Assembly: GCA_015069485.1 (NCBI GenBank)
Contig: SVIM01000018.1
Span: forward strand, 1 to 37,251
Source of the DNA: Clostridiales bacterium
GTDB taxonomy: Bacteria; Bacillota; Clostridia; Christensenellales; Borkfalkiaceae
DNA: 37,251 nucleotides
Direction: 5' to 3'
Below are positions 8,041-18,200 of this stretch, in pieces (position 1 is the stretch's first letter; every line of letters starts with the position of its first letter). The notes beneath the pieces were generated by a model. That model was not told where the DNA came from. It did no database searches and was given only the letters and a program-made list of their open reading frames with translations. A program made the translations under genes and the position numbers.

Positions 8041-10248
8041 TTAAGCGGAAATAAAGTTTCTTAAATATTCGATTACGATATCAGTATAAACCGCTACGCC
8101 CTCGGTAGAAAGGTGATAGTTGGTATCGTAGAAATATCTTGAAGGTAATTTTACTGCATCTAAATTTTCCATTGTGGGAGTAATGGGAATATTATTAGAT
8201 TCGAAAACGTCAAAGATATAGTCCACTAAATATTCGCCAGCGCCTTCTTCTAAGCCTTCGTTATTCATAGGCGAGAACATAAAATAAAGGTCTGCTCCTT
8301 TTTCTGCAAAAGCATTATAGTATTTAATCATACCGTCAGCGCATTTATACTTTTCGAACGTATCTATTTCTAGATATTTATATACGCTTCCTTCGTTGTT
8401 GTAGAAGCCACGTCTATAATACGTTAAATCGCCGTAAGAGTTGACGTCAGGCAAAATTTCGACATAAGTTGCGTTATCATATTCACCCGTATCTAAAAGC
8501 TTTTGCTTGCCTACTATAAAGTTATTAAACGAATAGAATACCTCTTCATACTCTTTAAGATTTATGGTAGATAATAAATCGAAGTTGTTTTCTATAGTAA
8601 TGAACACGCGGGAATCTAATTGAGGTCTACCTAAAAGTTGATATTCGGAAGCGAGCTCGGGAACATGTACGAATACGTCGCCTTCGTTAATATAGTTATA
8701 TATTAATTCCAACTGATACATAGAGCATACGCCGCCGATTACACCCATATTAAATACTTTATATTTGTCATTAAAGGTTCTTTCAATATTGAGTGAATCT
8801 AATGCGTAGAATATTGAGCATCCGCCGTAGAAAACCATTTTAGGCTGGTCGGAATCATAGTTTATTAACATTTCAAGCTTGTTAGCAAACTGACCGTTTT
8901 CCGTTCCACCGTAAGTGGGAGGCTCGATAGCGTTAATATATAACGTTTCTACGCTGGGGGCTTTACCAAAAGGATAGAACAAGCCAAGCCTTGAAATATT
9001 ATCGAAAACGTATAACGTTTTAATATTATTACACAAATCAAAGGCGTAATCTTGTAAGAAGTTTATGTTTTTATTTAAAACTACTTCTTTAATTTCTTGG
9101 CAATTATTAAATGCGTATGCGCCTATACCTAAAACCTCGTAGCCACCTAACGTTTCGGGGATTGTAACCTTAACGGTAGAAGAGCCTTTATATTTAGTAA
9201 TTACAGCTATTTTGTCTTCTGAATCGCTTTCTGTTGCCATTTCTTGGGGTGTTTTAGAATTAGGGGTATCGGTATACATATTTACGATATCTTCCCTATC
9301 TACTAAAACGTATTCAAAATCCTGCTCAGGATTGCACTTACTCCACTCTGCGTATAAGATAATCGATTCGTTTTCTACAACTGTAACACGGCTTCCAAAG
9401 CTTATGTGAGTACCACTTCCATCCTCTTCAGTATTCCAACCGGTTTGAACATAACCATCACGCTCGATTTTAAACGCAGAGTTTTCTACGTTAAAGCGAG
9501 GGTATAAATCGATTGAGCGAATATAATGATAATAAGTATCGTCGCTACCGTCTATCATTTTACCGCCGTTTAGCATATAAGTTATGCCAGCTGCACCTTT
9601 AGGTATGCTTGGAAGTATAGGAATATTACTTGTATCTAATTTAGTAAGGATATTAAGTCGCAAAGAGCTGTTTACGTTTTTTAAAGTTAAAATGCCGTAA
9701 TCTTCTTCTGCGGAATATTCGTAGTTTTGATAGTTACAGCCGTCGAACACGATATCTTCTTCAAAATGAATTTTAAAGATAACGTCGCCACCTTCTTCAA
9801 CTGTTTTTTCCATTTCTTCACAATAAAAATCACGTGAATTATTAACGCTAACTTGATAAAGCTTGTTAATTTCTTTAACGTCAACCTCTATTCCCACGGA
9901 ATATTTGACGTTTTTAAAGGTAAGGTTAACTGTTCTTTCGCCGTTAGCATTTGGCGTAGTAACCTCGTAATCGTAGTCTTTATAGTTTACACCGTTAAAG
10001 GTATAACCGTTTTTAAAGGTTAAGGAAAATGACGCGTCTTCTCCCCTTTTTATAACCTTAGTATTTGACAAGGTATTAAAGCATTCGTTATCTTGAATTA
10101 TTACCTTACAATTTTTTGAAATTGACGATTGCGCGCCGTTATTTTGCTGATTATAAATCATAGAAAAGGCGCAAACAAGAGCAAAAAATAGCGATAAAAA
10201 AACACAAATTAACGCTATACAAAATTTTTTAGTTTTTTCATCTAACAT
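8041..10248 (-). CDS. Surface protein with InlB-type repeat, BspA-like LRR and SGNH-hydrolase-like domain
   Basis: This 735-residue protein has one N-terminal membrane segment (about 10-31) and otherwise faces outside. Two related beta modules occupy about 45-205, followed by an InlB-type repeat (about 215-300, ending LYAEW). A short BspA/LRR_5-like leucine-rich stretch follows (about 345-415, 'IGAYAFNNC', 'LQDYAFDLC'). The last 270 residues resemble an SGNH-type esterase or acyltransferase fold: GGCS with Ser478 as possible nucleophile, a Gly block (MGVIGG), and a terminal DTNYHLS with Asp708 and His712. The Asp-x3-His spacing departs from the classical DxxH, so activity is unproven. GGAG lies 8 bases before the ATG. 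It is the last gene of the glycoside hydrolase cluster, so removal or transfer of acyl groups on a surface or dietary glycan is plausible, as inference. Confidence 0.7.
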   Translation of the reverse strand: MLDEKTKKFCIALICVFLSLFFALVCAFSMIYNQQNNGAQSSISKNCKVIIQDNECFNTLSNTKVIKRGEDASFSLTFKNGYTFNGVNYKDYDYEVTTPNANGERTVNLTFKNVKYSVGIEVDVKEINKLYQVSVNNSRDFYCEEMEKTVEEGGDVIFKIHFEEDIVFDGCNYQNYEYSAEEDYGILTLKNVNSSLRLNILTKLDTSNIPILPSIPKGAAGITYMLNGGKMIDGSDDTYYHYIRSIDLYPRFNVENSAFKIERDGYVQTGWNTEEDGSGTHISFGSRVTVVENESIILYAEWSKCNPEQDFEYVLVDREDIVNMYTDTPNSKTPQEMATESDSEDKIAVITKYKGSSTVKVTIPETLGGYEVLGIGAYAFNNCQEIKEVVLNKNINFLQDYAFDLCNNIKTLYVFDNISRLGLFYPFGKAPSVETLYINAIEPPTYGGTENGQFANKLEMLINYDSDQPKMVFYGGCSIFYALDSLNIERTFNDKYKVFNMGVIGGVCSMYQLELIYNYINEGDVFVHVPELASEYQLLGRPQLDSRVFITIENNFDLLSTINLKEYEEVFYSFNNFIVGKQKLLDTGEYDNATYVEILPDVNSYGDLTYYRRGFYNNEGSVYKYLEIDTFEKYKCADGMIKYYNAFAEKGADLYFMFSPMNNEGLEEGAGEYLVDYIFDVFESNNIPITPTMENLDAVKLPSRYFYDTNYHLSTEGVAVYTDIVIEYLRNFISA

Positions 10249-10277
10249 TTTTTCATCTCCATGATTTTATTTTTTAT

Positions 10278-10314
10278 AGAGGGTCTGTAAAATAAAGTTA
10301 TTTACAGACCCTCT
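10278..10314. repeat. Perfect 14-bp intercistronic hairpin
   Basis: AGAGGGTCTGTAAA (10278-10291) pairs perfectly with TTTACAGACCCTCT (10301-10314) around 9 bases. It lies between the GH3 stop and the ribosome binding site of the downstream gene. Read in the direction of these genes it is followed by TATAAAAAATAAAA, with no U tract, so it looks more like a stabilising or processing hairpin, or a weak attenuator, than a full terminator. Confidence 0.7.
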
Positions 10315-10362
10315 TTGTTTAAACTAAATAAAGAAAACTGCTAAATAAGGGCTACTTATTTA

Positions 10363-13300
10363 TTATGCTTTCGTTTGATTAGCTTTTCTTTGTTTGTTTG
10401 CAATCCAAATTGCAAAGAAGCCGGTTACGGGAACAAGAGCTGCAATTACGATATCGATAGTGAATATCATAGTTTCCCACCATGCGAAATAGGTGATGTA
10501 ATAGCCGCCTTCGCCACAGCCGTTCATACCGTTAGAACGTGCGGTAGTATATATAATATTCTTCGCAGCGTCACGTAATACAACGTAGTCTGCAGCGGTT
10601 GTAGGAGTCCAAGCCTTAGGAGTAGTTGCAAGGTTCAAGTCGCCACCAGCGTAACACATTTGCTTAGTATCCATGAAGGGTTCGGTGTTGAAGTCGGTAA
10701 TTACCATACCTCTGAAGCCCCATTCATTACGTAAAACTTCGGTGAGTAATCTATAGTCACCACCAGTCCACAAGCTGCCGATACGGTTGAACGAGGACAT
10801 CATACCCATAGTTCCGCCTTCTTTAACAGCAAGTTCGAAAGGCTTTAAGTAAATTTCACGTAAGGATTGTTCGCTAAGCCAAGTACATACGCCGGAACGG
10901 TTAGTTTCTTGGTCGTTAACAGCAAAGTGTTTAAGCTGAGTATAAACGCCCTTGCTACGTGCGCCCTTAATAACTTCTACTGCAAGCTTACCGGAAAGGA
11001 AAGGATCTTCGGAGTAATATTCGAAGTTACGTCCAGAGAAAGGAGTACGGTGAATATTAACTGCAGGAGCGTACCAACCAGAGTAAGGTCTGCCGTCGCC
11101 TCTAGTATTACCGATATTTGCTTCGTTACCAACGGATTCGCCCATTAAGTATGCTAATTCTATATTCCAAGTAGCTGCAATTACGCATTCACTTGCATAG
11201 GAGCAGGTTTTATATACGGGGTTGGTTGCTTCGGTAGCAGCCATGAAGTATACGAAGCCTACGGGACCGTCGGATGCAAATGCAGGAAGTAAACCAATAC
11301 TTTCAAGTCCTAAGGTTTGGAAAGCACCCTGCATAGTGAAGGTCATAATTTCGTTAATGGTAAGAGTATCTAAGAATTCGGTCCAACGAACGTCATCGTA
11401 GTTAACGATAATAGTGCCTACTTCATCACGCATTACTTCGCCGTTTTCATCAAACTGAACGAGTTCGTAAAGTTTTTTAGTACCTGTAGGGGAAGCAATT
11501 TCCGCCTGGTTAGGCATTTCAACAGAAGTATCGTTTGCGATGGGGTTGTTAGTTGCGGTGCTCTTAATTTCAGCGAGGAATTCGGGGCTAATCGTACGTT
11601 CTACGTCAGAGCCAGCTAATACTTCGTTTACGGGGAAAGTTCCTTCCCAGTCACTTCTGGAAAGCTGAGTTTCGTAGCCGTAGCCTTCTTCGTTATAGCT
11701 TACGTTGTCGAAACGGTTTACAACTTCGGTATTAGTAGTAGTATCGTTTTTGTACTGAACGTTTTCGGTTAATTCAAAGCCGCGGTTTGCTACTAATTCG
11801 TGAGCGTTTCTCATAACCTTAACGTCGTACATACCTTCGTCTAATTCGTAGCCCTTGAATCCGTTAGCGTTTGCGTCGCTATAGTCGTAAGAAGCGAAAT
11901 CGTATCCTTCAAAGGTAACTTCTACAGATTTGGTTTCGTTGGGTTGGATTAATTCGGTTTTAGCAAAACCAACTAATACAACGTGAGCCTTTTCAATTTC
12001 ACCTGCAGTATAGGGTGCAGTTAAATAAACTTGAACAACGTCTTTACCTGCGTAATCGCCAACGTTTTTAACGTCAACAGTTATGGTGAAGGACTTATCG
12101 TTTGCGTTATTCCAAGAAAGAGCTTCGTCTTCGTCAAACGACCAATCGGTAACGGTCCATTCAAATTCGGTATAAGATAAACCGTATCCGAAAGGATATA
12201 CAACGTTGTTTTGATACCATTGTTCGTTATCTAAGCCACGGGTTTCGTAGTAGCGATAGCCTACGTAAATGCTTTCTTCATAGTCAAGGAAGTGTTCCGT
12301 TACAGCGGGAATAGAACCGTCGGATACAAGGTAAGTATTACCGTGGTTTACAAGGTTATCTGCAAAGTTTTGATAAGTGGGATCTTTAGTAAAATCTCTT
12401 TGATAAGTATCGATAGTTCTGCCGGAAGGAGTAGTTTCGCCGTTTAAGATGCTACCGAGTGCTAAAATACCGGAATAGCCAGGGCCACCGATCCAAACTG
12501 CACCGTCGATTTTGCTATCGATATTTTCCATACCGGGAACGATAGTTTCGTCGTTATCTGCGATAGCGTCAAGGAAGCCGAGTTCCATTGAAGTTGAACA
12601 GTTTATAATAACGATTACCTTTTCAAAGTTATCACAAACGTGAACTAAAAGGTCTTGTTCGTTTTTATCAAGTTCAAGATAATGGTCGTCTTCACTTACT
12701 TCACCTTCAACACCTTCCATAGTACGGGGTAAGTCGAAGGATTCACCACCGATACGGGTGAATACTACTAACGCAACGTCGTTATAGCTTGAGTAGCTAT
12801 TTTTTACGTCATCAGTATAGCGATCTAAAGCAGTTTCGCCTGTGCCAAAGCCAGGGATGGTGCTACGAGAGTTATCCATAGTAGGGTTAGTTCCTCTACC
12901 ATTACCGGATAATTCGTTCTTTTCATAGAAGTTTTTTAAGGTAGGGTTATAAGTAAAGCCTGCCTCTTCTAAGCTATCGTAAAGCGTAGGGGTATTTTCA
13001 TCAATAGTAAACGCACCGGAACCGGAACCACCGTATGCAAGATTAACAGAGTTTTTACCAAATACGGATATTTTGCTGTTTTTTGCAAGGGGTAAAGCGT
13101 TATTTTCGTTCTTTAAAAGGGTTATACCCTCTTTATTAATTTCTACGTTTAATTCGTTTGATTTTTCAAAAGCATCTTCCTTATCTTCATATTCAGAAGT
13201 ATAATAAATACCGCCACCAAAGCTCTTAACGTCTCTTTTACCTAAAAATGAGATAAATAAGGGGTGTAAAAGAGTTTCAGCGAGGATTGTAAGAGTAAGG

Positions 13301-13368
13301 AAAAATGCAATTAAAGAGCACGAAACGATAAACCATACACGAGATATTTTATATTTAAATATGTTCAT
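10363..13368 (-). CDS. Membrane-anchored, domain-permuted GH3 glycoside hydrolase
   Basis: This 1001-residue enzyme has membrane segments at both ends (about 10-33 and 962-988), so the bulk should lie outside the cell. The family 3 domains are in reversed order. The normally C-terminal alpha/beta domain comes first (EGITLLKNENNALPL, then a glycine-rich YGGSGSGAF). The fibronectin-III-like domain follows ([12 protein letters not shown], about 400-540), and the catalytic barrel comes last (about 665-940). The barrel has the family's KHFAVNDQE motif and the nucleophile Asp892 in GMVITDF. This reversed order is known from rumen beta-glucosidases. The second GH3 here has the same order. AAGGAG precedes the ATG by 6 bases. 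A beta-glucosidase or beta-xylosidase type activity is likely; the substrate is undetermined. Both-end anchoring is unusual. Confidence 0.88.
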   Translation of the reverse strand: MNIFKYKISRVWFIVSCSLIAFFLTLTILAETLLHPLFISFLGKRDVKSFGGGIYYTSEYEDKEDAFEKSNELNVEINKEGITLLKNENNALPLAKNSKISVFGKNSVNLAYGGSGSGAFTIDENTPTLYDSLEEAGFTYNPTLKNFYEKNELSGNGRGTNPTMDNSRSTIPGFGTGETALDRYTDDVKNSYSSYNDVALVVFTRIGGESFDLPRTMEGVEGEVSEDDHYLELDKNEQDLLVHVCDNFEKVIVIINCSTSMELGFLDAIADNDETIVPGMENIDSKIDGAVWIGGPGYSGILALGSILNGETTPSGRTIDTYQRDFTKDPTYQNFADNLVNHGNTYLVSDGSIPAVTEHFLDYEESIYVGYRYYETRGLDNEQWYQNNVVYPFGYGLSYTEFEWTVTDWSFDEDEALSWNNANDKSFTITVDVKNVGDYAGKDVVQVYLTAPYTAGEIEKAHVVLVGFAKTELIQPNETKSVEVTFEGYDFASYDYSDANANGFKGYELDEGMYDVKVMRNAHELVANRGFELTENVQYKNDTTTNTEVVNRFDNVSYNEEGYGYETQLSRSDWEGTFPVNEVLAGSDVERTISPEFLAEIKSTATNNPIANDTSVEMPNQAEIASPTGTKKLYELVQFDENGEVMRDEVGTIIVNYDDVRWTEFLDTLTINEIMTFTMQGAFQTLGLESIGLLPAFASDGPVGFVYFMAATEATNPVYKTCSYASECVIAATWNIELAYLMGESVGNEANIGNTRGDGRPYSGWYAPAVNIHRTPFSGRNFEYYSEDPFLSGKLAVEVIKGARSKGVYTQLKHFAVNDQETNRSGVCTWLSEQSLREIYLKPFELAVKEGGTMGMMSSFNRIGSLWTGGDYRLLTEVLRNEWGFRGMVITDFNTEPFMDTKQMCYAGGDLNLATTPKAWTPTTAADYVVLRDAAKNIIYTTARSNGMNGCGEGGYYITYFAWWETMIFTIDIVIAALVPVTGFFAIWIANKQRKANQTKA

Positions 13369-13408
13369 AATTTCTCCTTATACATAATTTAATAAAAACC
13401 ATCATTGG

Positions 13409-13440
13409 TTTAACGCCGTTTTCGTTAAAACGGCGTTAAA
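13409..13440. repeat. Perfect 14-bp intercistronic hairpin
   Basis: TTTAACGCCGTTTT (13409-13422) pairs perfectly with AAAACGGCGTTAAA (13427-13440) around CGTT. It lies 8 bases beyond the lipoprotein stop codon. In the minus-strand transcript a T5 run appears only about 10 bases after the stem, so termination would be partial at best. Confidence 0.7.
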
Positions 13441-13448
13441 CACACGTT

Positions 13449-15143
13449 TTACTGACCGAATTCGTTATCAGTTTGAGGATCCCAGCTAAGTTCTGCAGAG
13501 GTAATGACCTTAATACAGTCGATTACAGGTGCAGTACCAGCCATAGTACCACCCATACCGTTCATATTTGTCGTAATAAATGCGAAGGTGTTAGTACCTT
13601 TTTGTAACGACAAGTTAACTGCAATAGTGTGATCGGAGAAAGGTCTCTTACCACCAGTGCTAGTGTGTCCGGTAGTATCGATGATTTCAATCATCTCGTA
13701 TTCGATGTTTTTATCGTTTAAAGAAATTGTATACGAAGATATACGGGTACCATTTTCGGTAACGTCGTTGCTGCCGGCAAGAGTAATTGCAAAAGGCGCA
13801 GCTTCAGAGGAAATTCTGAAGATAAGAGTTGCGTCTGCTACGTCTCTGTCGGATTCGATATCGAAATACAAGCCTAAACCGGGAGCGTATAAGTAGGTTA
13901 CGTAGTAGCCGTTACTTGCATTGATACCTTGAGTATCAGCTGTAGGAGAGTCTACCATGTTAGGACCTACTGAACCGCCGGAAGCGCCCATACCTTGCAT
14001 AGGTTGGCCGGTTACACGGTCCATAAAGCTTACGTGTTCAGCTTCAAAGATGTAAGTACCAGTCCACTTAGCGTAAAGGGTTATATCTCCATTTACAGGA
14101 GCGTCAAAGTCGTATGCAGTCGTACAAGCTGCATCAGTATACCAACCACCAAATACGTATTCGGTTACCTGATGTCCCTTAGTTGCTACACCACTTCTTG
14201 AAGGTGAAGAAGGAACTGCAACCTGTGCGCCTTCTGCAACAGAGGATTGCGTAGTTTGAGGATCTGTACCGTAGTTTTCGTTGAAGGTTACGGTGTACAT
14301 AGTAGTAGCGTCGGATACCCAGTTTGCGTAAACGGTAATATCTTCGGTGATGACTTGGTCAAAGCTGAAAGGTTCACTACCTTCTGCATCAACGTACCAG
14401 CCTGCAAAAGTAAATCCGTCTCTTGCATCGGGGGTAATCGTTGCATCCGCTCTACCGTTTATGGTAAGTGCGGTTATAGGTTGGCTACCGTCGTAGTTCA
14501 AATCGTAGGTAACGGTAAACTTTTCTGCCCATTTAGCATAAATAACCGTAGCATCAGTAATTTGAACTAATTCAAAGTTATATACAGTAGTAAACGTATC
14601 GTCGGTGTACCAATCAACGAAGTCGTATCCATCTCTTTGAGGATCTTCGGGCTTTATAGCATATTCATTAATGGTAACCAACTGTTCGGGAATAGCTTCC
14701 GCAGCATCGTAGCCAAGATCAAACGTTACGTTGAATCTTGCTGCGCCTACTTCGATTGCAAACAATACGGTTTTTCCACCGAAGTAAACGGAAACGTTCT
14801 TCTTGCCCATAGAGCTCATGTTAGGTGCGTTAACTACTAATCTCGCATCGGATAAAGGAATATCTTCTGTGGGAGTGCCGTCGTTATAGGTTACGGTTAC
14901 GGAAGCGCCGGTTAAATCAAGAGCTTCACCAACTGCGTAGTAGGTTTTATTAGGCATAGATTTAACAACAAGGCTTTCAACGTTAGAAACCTCTATTTCA
15001 ACCTTTTGATTACAGTTATCGCATTTACCGTTTTCATCCCTATCGATATGGCTTATACAAGTAATACCAACGGTACATGCATTTAACGCAAAAACGGGCA
15101 CCATAAGGAGTGAAGCTATTAACATTTTTATAGGCTTCTTCAT
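13449..15143 (-). CDS. Lipoprotein with three InlB-type repeats and a CBM6/35-like C-terminal domain
   Basis: This 564-residue protein has a lipoprotein signal peptide with lipobox LNAC and lipidation Cys23. A short Cys motif follows (CDNCNQ, about 40-46), then an Ig-like domain (about 55-132). Three InlB/Listeria-Bacteroides repeats span about 135-370, each ending in a 'LYAKW' type strand. The C-terminal 180 residues start YIFEAEHVSF and end near DCIKV, the outline of a CBM6/CBM35-type carbohydrate-binding domain. That assignment is by pattern only. Lying between two GH3 genes, it is probably a cell-tethered glycan-binding partner. GGAGG lies 13 bases before the ATG, longer than usual, and no closer in-frame start is visible, which could mean weaker translation than its neighbours. 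Confidence 0.78.
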   Translation of the reverse strand: MKKPIKMLIASLLMVPVFALNACTVGITCISHIDRDENGKCDNCNQKVEIEVSNVESLVVKSMPNKTYYAVGEALDLTGASVTVTYNDGTPTEDIPLSDARLVVNAPNMSSMGKKNVSVYFGGKTVLFAIEVGAARFNVTFDLGYDAAEAIPEQLVTINEYAIKPEDPQRDGYDFVDWYTDDTFTTVYNFELVQITDATVIYAKWAEKFTVTYDLNYDGSQPITALTINGRADATITPDARDGFTFAGWYVDAEGSEPFSFDQVITEDITVYANWVSDATTMYTVTFNENYGTDPQTTQSSVAEGAQVAVPSSPSRSGVATKGHQVTEYVFGGWYTDAACTTAYDFDAPVNGDITLYAKWTGTYIFEAEHVSFMDRVTGQPMQGMGASGGSVGPNMVDSPTADTQGINASNGYYVTYLYAPGLGLYFDIESDRDVADATLIFRISSEAAPFAITLAGSNDVTENGTRISSYTISLNDKNIEYEMIEIIDTTGHTSTGGKRPFSDHTIAVNLSLQKGTNTFAFITTNMNGMGGTMAGTAPVIDCIKVITSAELSWDPQTDNEFGQ

Positions 15144-15195
15144 CTTTAAATTTTGTCCTCCAATTTTTACTAATAGTCAAATTTAAAAAATTAAA

Positions 15196-15250
15196 TCCGA
15201 CTTGCTTCAAGGATTAGCAATAACCACACTTTTCCCCAAAACAAGCCGGA
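15196..15250 (-). promoter_or_regulatory. Imperfect hairpin with T-rich tail between GH3 and lipoprotein genes
   Basis: In the minus-strand RNA, UCCGGCUUG pairs with CAAGUCGGA over 9 bp. The single mismatch on the plus strand becomes a G-U pair in this RNA. The loop is about 37 bases and the stem is followed by TTTAATTTTTT. It may be a leaky terminator that lowers expression of the genes downstream of the first GH3. Confidence 0.45.
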
Positions 15251-15294
15251 CTTATTACTTAATTATCTATAATTAACTTTCATTAATTGATAAA

Positions 15295-18200
15295 TTAGTC
15301 TTTTTTGCGAAGTACAAGAACTGCACCAAGAGCTACTACGGTTGCAATTGCGCTAGTTGCGCCGATTACGCTTCCGCATCCTTCAGCAGCAGCACCGGGT
15401 TCGCCTTGAGGACCTGCGGGGCCTTGTTCGCCTTGTGCGCCTTGAGGACCTGCGGGGCCTTGAGCACCGTCTTGACCGTCAGCACCAGCGGGGCCTGCGG
15501 GGCCTTGTTCGCCTTGAGCACCTTGAGGACCTGCGGGGCCTTGTTCGCCTTGTTCGCCCTTAAGGTCTTCCATTTCGATTACGTCAATCCAAGTTCTTCC
15601 GCCGTCTTCGCTGAATTGAATCATACCGTTTTCTACTCTGAATTGAGGAGTAACGTCTACAAATCTAGCGGTAAGAGTAACGTTAGAGTTAATGGGAGCG
15701 CTGAAATCGAACTTGGTATTGCCTTGATACCAACCGTCAAATACCTGACCTTCGGGAGCTGCGGGAGCTGCAGGAGCATCCATAATAGAACCAGCAGCGA
15801 TAGTGTATTGAACGCCGTTAGCGGTAACGGTAACAGCATCACCTACTACGAAGGTGTAGTTGGAGTTGTATCTGGTAGTGCTGGTGTTTGCGGAAGATCC
15901 GTTCCAAGTTTGCTGTTCAACAGCGTAAGTAATGGTTACGTTAAAGGTGCCTTCTGCGGTAGGAGTACCGGATATGGTAGAAGTTGCTGCATCGAAGGTT
16001 AAGCCGGTGGGAAGACCGGAAACGCTTGCGGTTACGGATCTAATACCACTTTCTCTTCCGCCAAGTTGAGGGTTAGGTACCCAGTAGCTCTGGGAAACGG
16101 TTGCTTCATATGCTTCGTTTAACGTGAGGGTGGTACCTGCGCTAAGAGAAGCTACGGGAACAACGTTTACGGTGAAGGTAGCAACTTTGCTTGCCCAACC
16201 TTCGTAGTATGCTCTAATTTGAACAGTACCTCTATCGCCTAAGGTTGCGTTTCTTACGTTGAACGCCTTGTTATCAGCATTGAAGGTTACGCCTGCAGGT
16301 AATTCAGCAGAAACAACTTCATAAGTTACGTCAGCGTCTGCTGCAAAGCCGGTAGTTAATGCAACGTTGAGTCCGTTAACGCCTGCGGGTACGGTTATAG
16401 TGCTGTTAGCAAAGTTCTTCTGGAAGTCTGCGCCGTTATCGATTGCATTGGAACGTACGTGAGTGTGAAGAAGTTCCATTGCACGAAGTCTGGTATAGTA
16501 GTAAGCGATTTGAGCTGCCATATTGTCTTCGTCGTCAATAGTGATAAATTCAGTAGTTGAATAAGACCAGCTATTGCCGTTTCTAGTAGCTACGCCAACT
16601 TGAACGCCGCCCTTACCGTCGCGAAGTTCAGGGTTCCATTGGCCTTGGCCACGAGCGTTTGCACCCTTGTCGCCAAGAGGAATGTTAGTACCAGCATAGT
16701 GGAATACTTCCATGTTGTTGTGAGCCGCACCTACGGTACCTACCTGGTAGTCGGTTACAACGCTGCCGTCAAAGCCCCATTCATCACGGAGAATTTGAGT
16801 CATTAACGCATAGTTTTCGGGACAGTCAATCATACCAAGACGGTTGAAGCCTGTCATAATACCGCAAGAACCACCCTGTTCAACTGCATACTGGAAGTTT
16901 TTAAGGTAGTTTTCACGGATAGTTTGTTCATCTGCCCAAGTAGCAATGTCGTTTCTGCTAGTTTCTTGGTCGTTAAGAGCAAAGTGTTTGATGTAGGGAT
17001 ATACGCCGTGAGCGGTTACGGAAGAGATAACTGCTGCAGCAACGAGACCGCCGTGAACTGCATCCTGAGAATAGTATTCGAAGTTACGGCCGGAGAAAGG
17101 TGAACGGTGAATGTTCATAGAAGGAGCGTACCAACCATTGTAGTTGTTCCAAAGAGCTTCTTCACCGATTAAGTTACCAATTTCTTTAAGGAGTTCAATA
17201 TTCCAAGTACAAGCTTGCATTTGAGCTGAACACCAGTAACGAGTACCGGAGCCGCCTCTTACAGAGCTGTAACCGTCTTTGGTCTGGCCACCGATTGTAC
17301 AAGGACCGTCGGGGTCAACTGCTTCTTCTTTACCGATACGAGCGATAGGAGCGGTTTTGAAGAAACCGGTGTGGATGAGGAGCTTAAGTTCTTCGTATGT
17401 AAGCTGGTTCATGAATTTTTCCCAAGCTTCTTCGCCAGTTAAGCCGTTGATTTCAGCGTTTTCGCTTACAACTACTTCGTCGCTGTAGGGGCTGATACCC
17501 ATCATGTCGGGAAGACGGATAGCAACAACGCCAGAATCGTTAGCTGCCTGAGTCCAAGAATCGGGAATTTCAACGTCTTCTGCCCAAAGTTCTGCAGAAC
17601 CGTCGTAATCGCCACCGAAGATGTAACCATAGTTAACCTTGGTACGTACTTCTTCTTCGGTAAGAACTAAGTTACCAACCACGTCAGCGTCTAATTCGTC
17701 AACGATTGCTTTATTGTAGTTGTCTTCGCCAGGCGTATAAAGAAGTTCGTCAGCGGTGGGTGCCACGGGGAACGTACCTACCATATCAGCTCTGGTCATA
17801 ACTGTCATAGTGGGGCTGATTGCAGTGTAGTTGAATTTAGCGTCTTCATCGGGAGAATCTACGAATCTGTTTGCGATTTCTACGCCGGTTGCTTGAGCGG
17901 TGTCAAGTTTAAGTGCGCCAAGTTCTAAGGTCTTTTCTGCAACAACTTCGTGAGAGTTTTTATTTGCAGTGAATACGTAGTCGCCTGCTTCGATTTCGTA
18001 ACCAGCATAGTTATTGCCGTTAGCGTCGGACCAGTCGTAAGCTGCGATATCGTATGCATCGAATTTTACTTCTACGGTTGCGGATTCGCCTGCTGCAAGT
18101 AAAGGAGTTTTAGCAAATCCAAGAAGCTGAGTTGCAGCCTTTTCAATGCCGCCTGCGGTGTAGGGAGCGGACATGTAAAGTTCAACTACGTCTTTACCAG

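Noticed and set aside
14247..14570. 107-codon plus-strand frame inside the lipoprotein gene
   Set aside because: It is a shadow of the lipoprotein frame with no start site or family resemblance; other antisense frames were left out for the same reason.
15295..15390. LPXTG sortase signal on the GH3
   Set aside because: The sequence before the hydrophobic helix is EGCGSVIG; no LPXTG-like motif is present.
15406..16002. Open frame of 198 codons, Cys-rich, antisense to the collagen-like stalk
   Set aside because: It mirrors the Gly-X-Y repeat of the GH3 gene. Its composition is an artefact of that repeat and it has no ribosome binding site.
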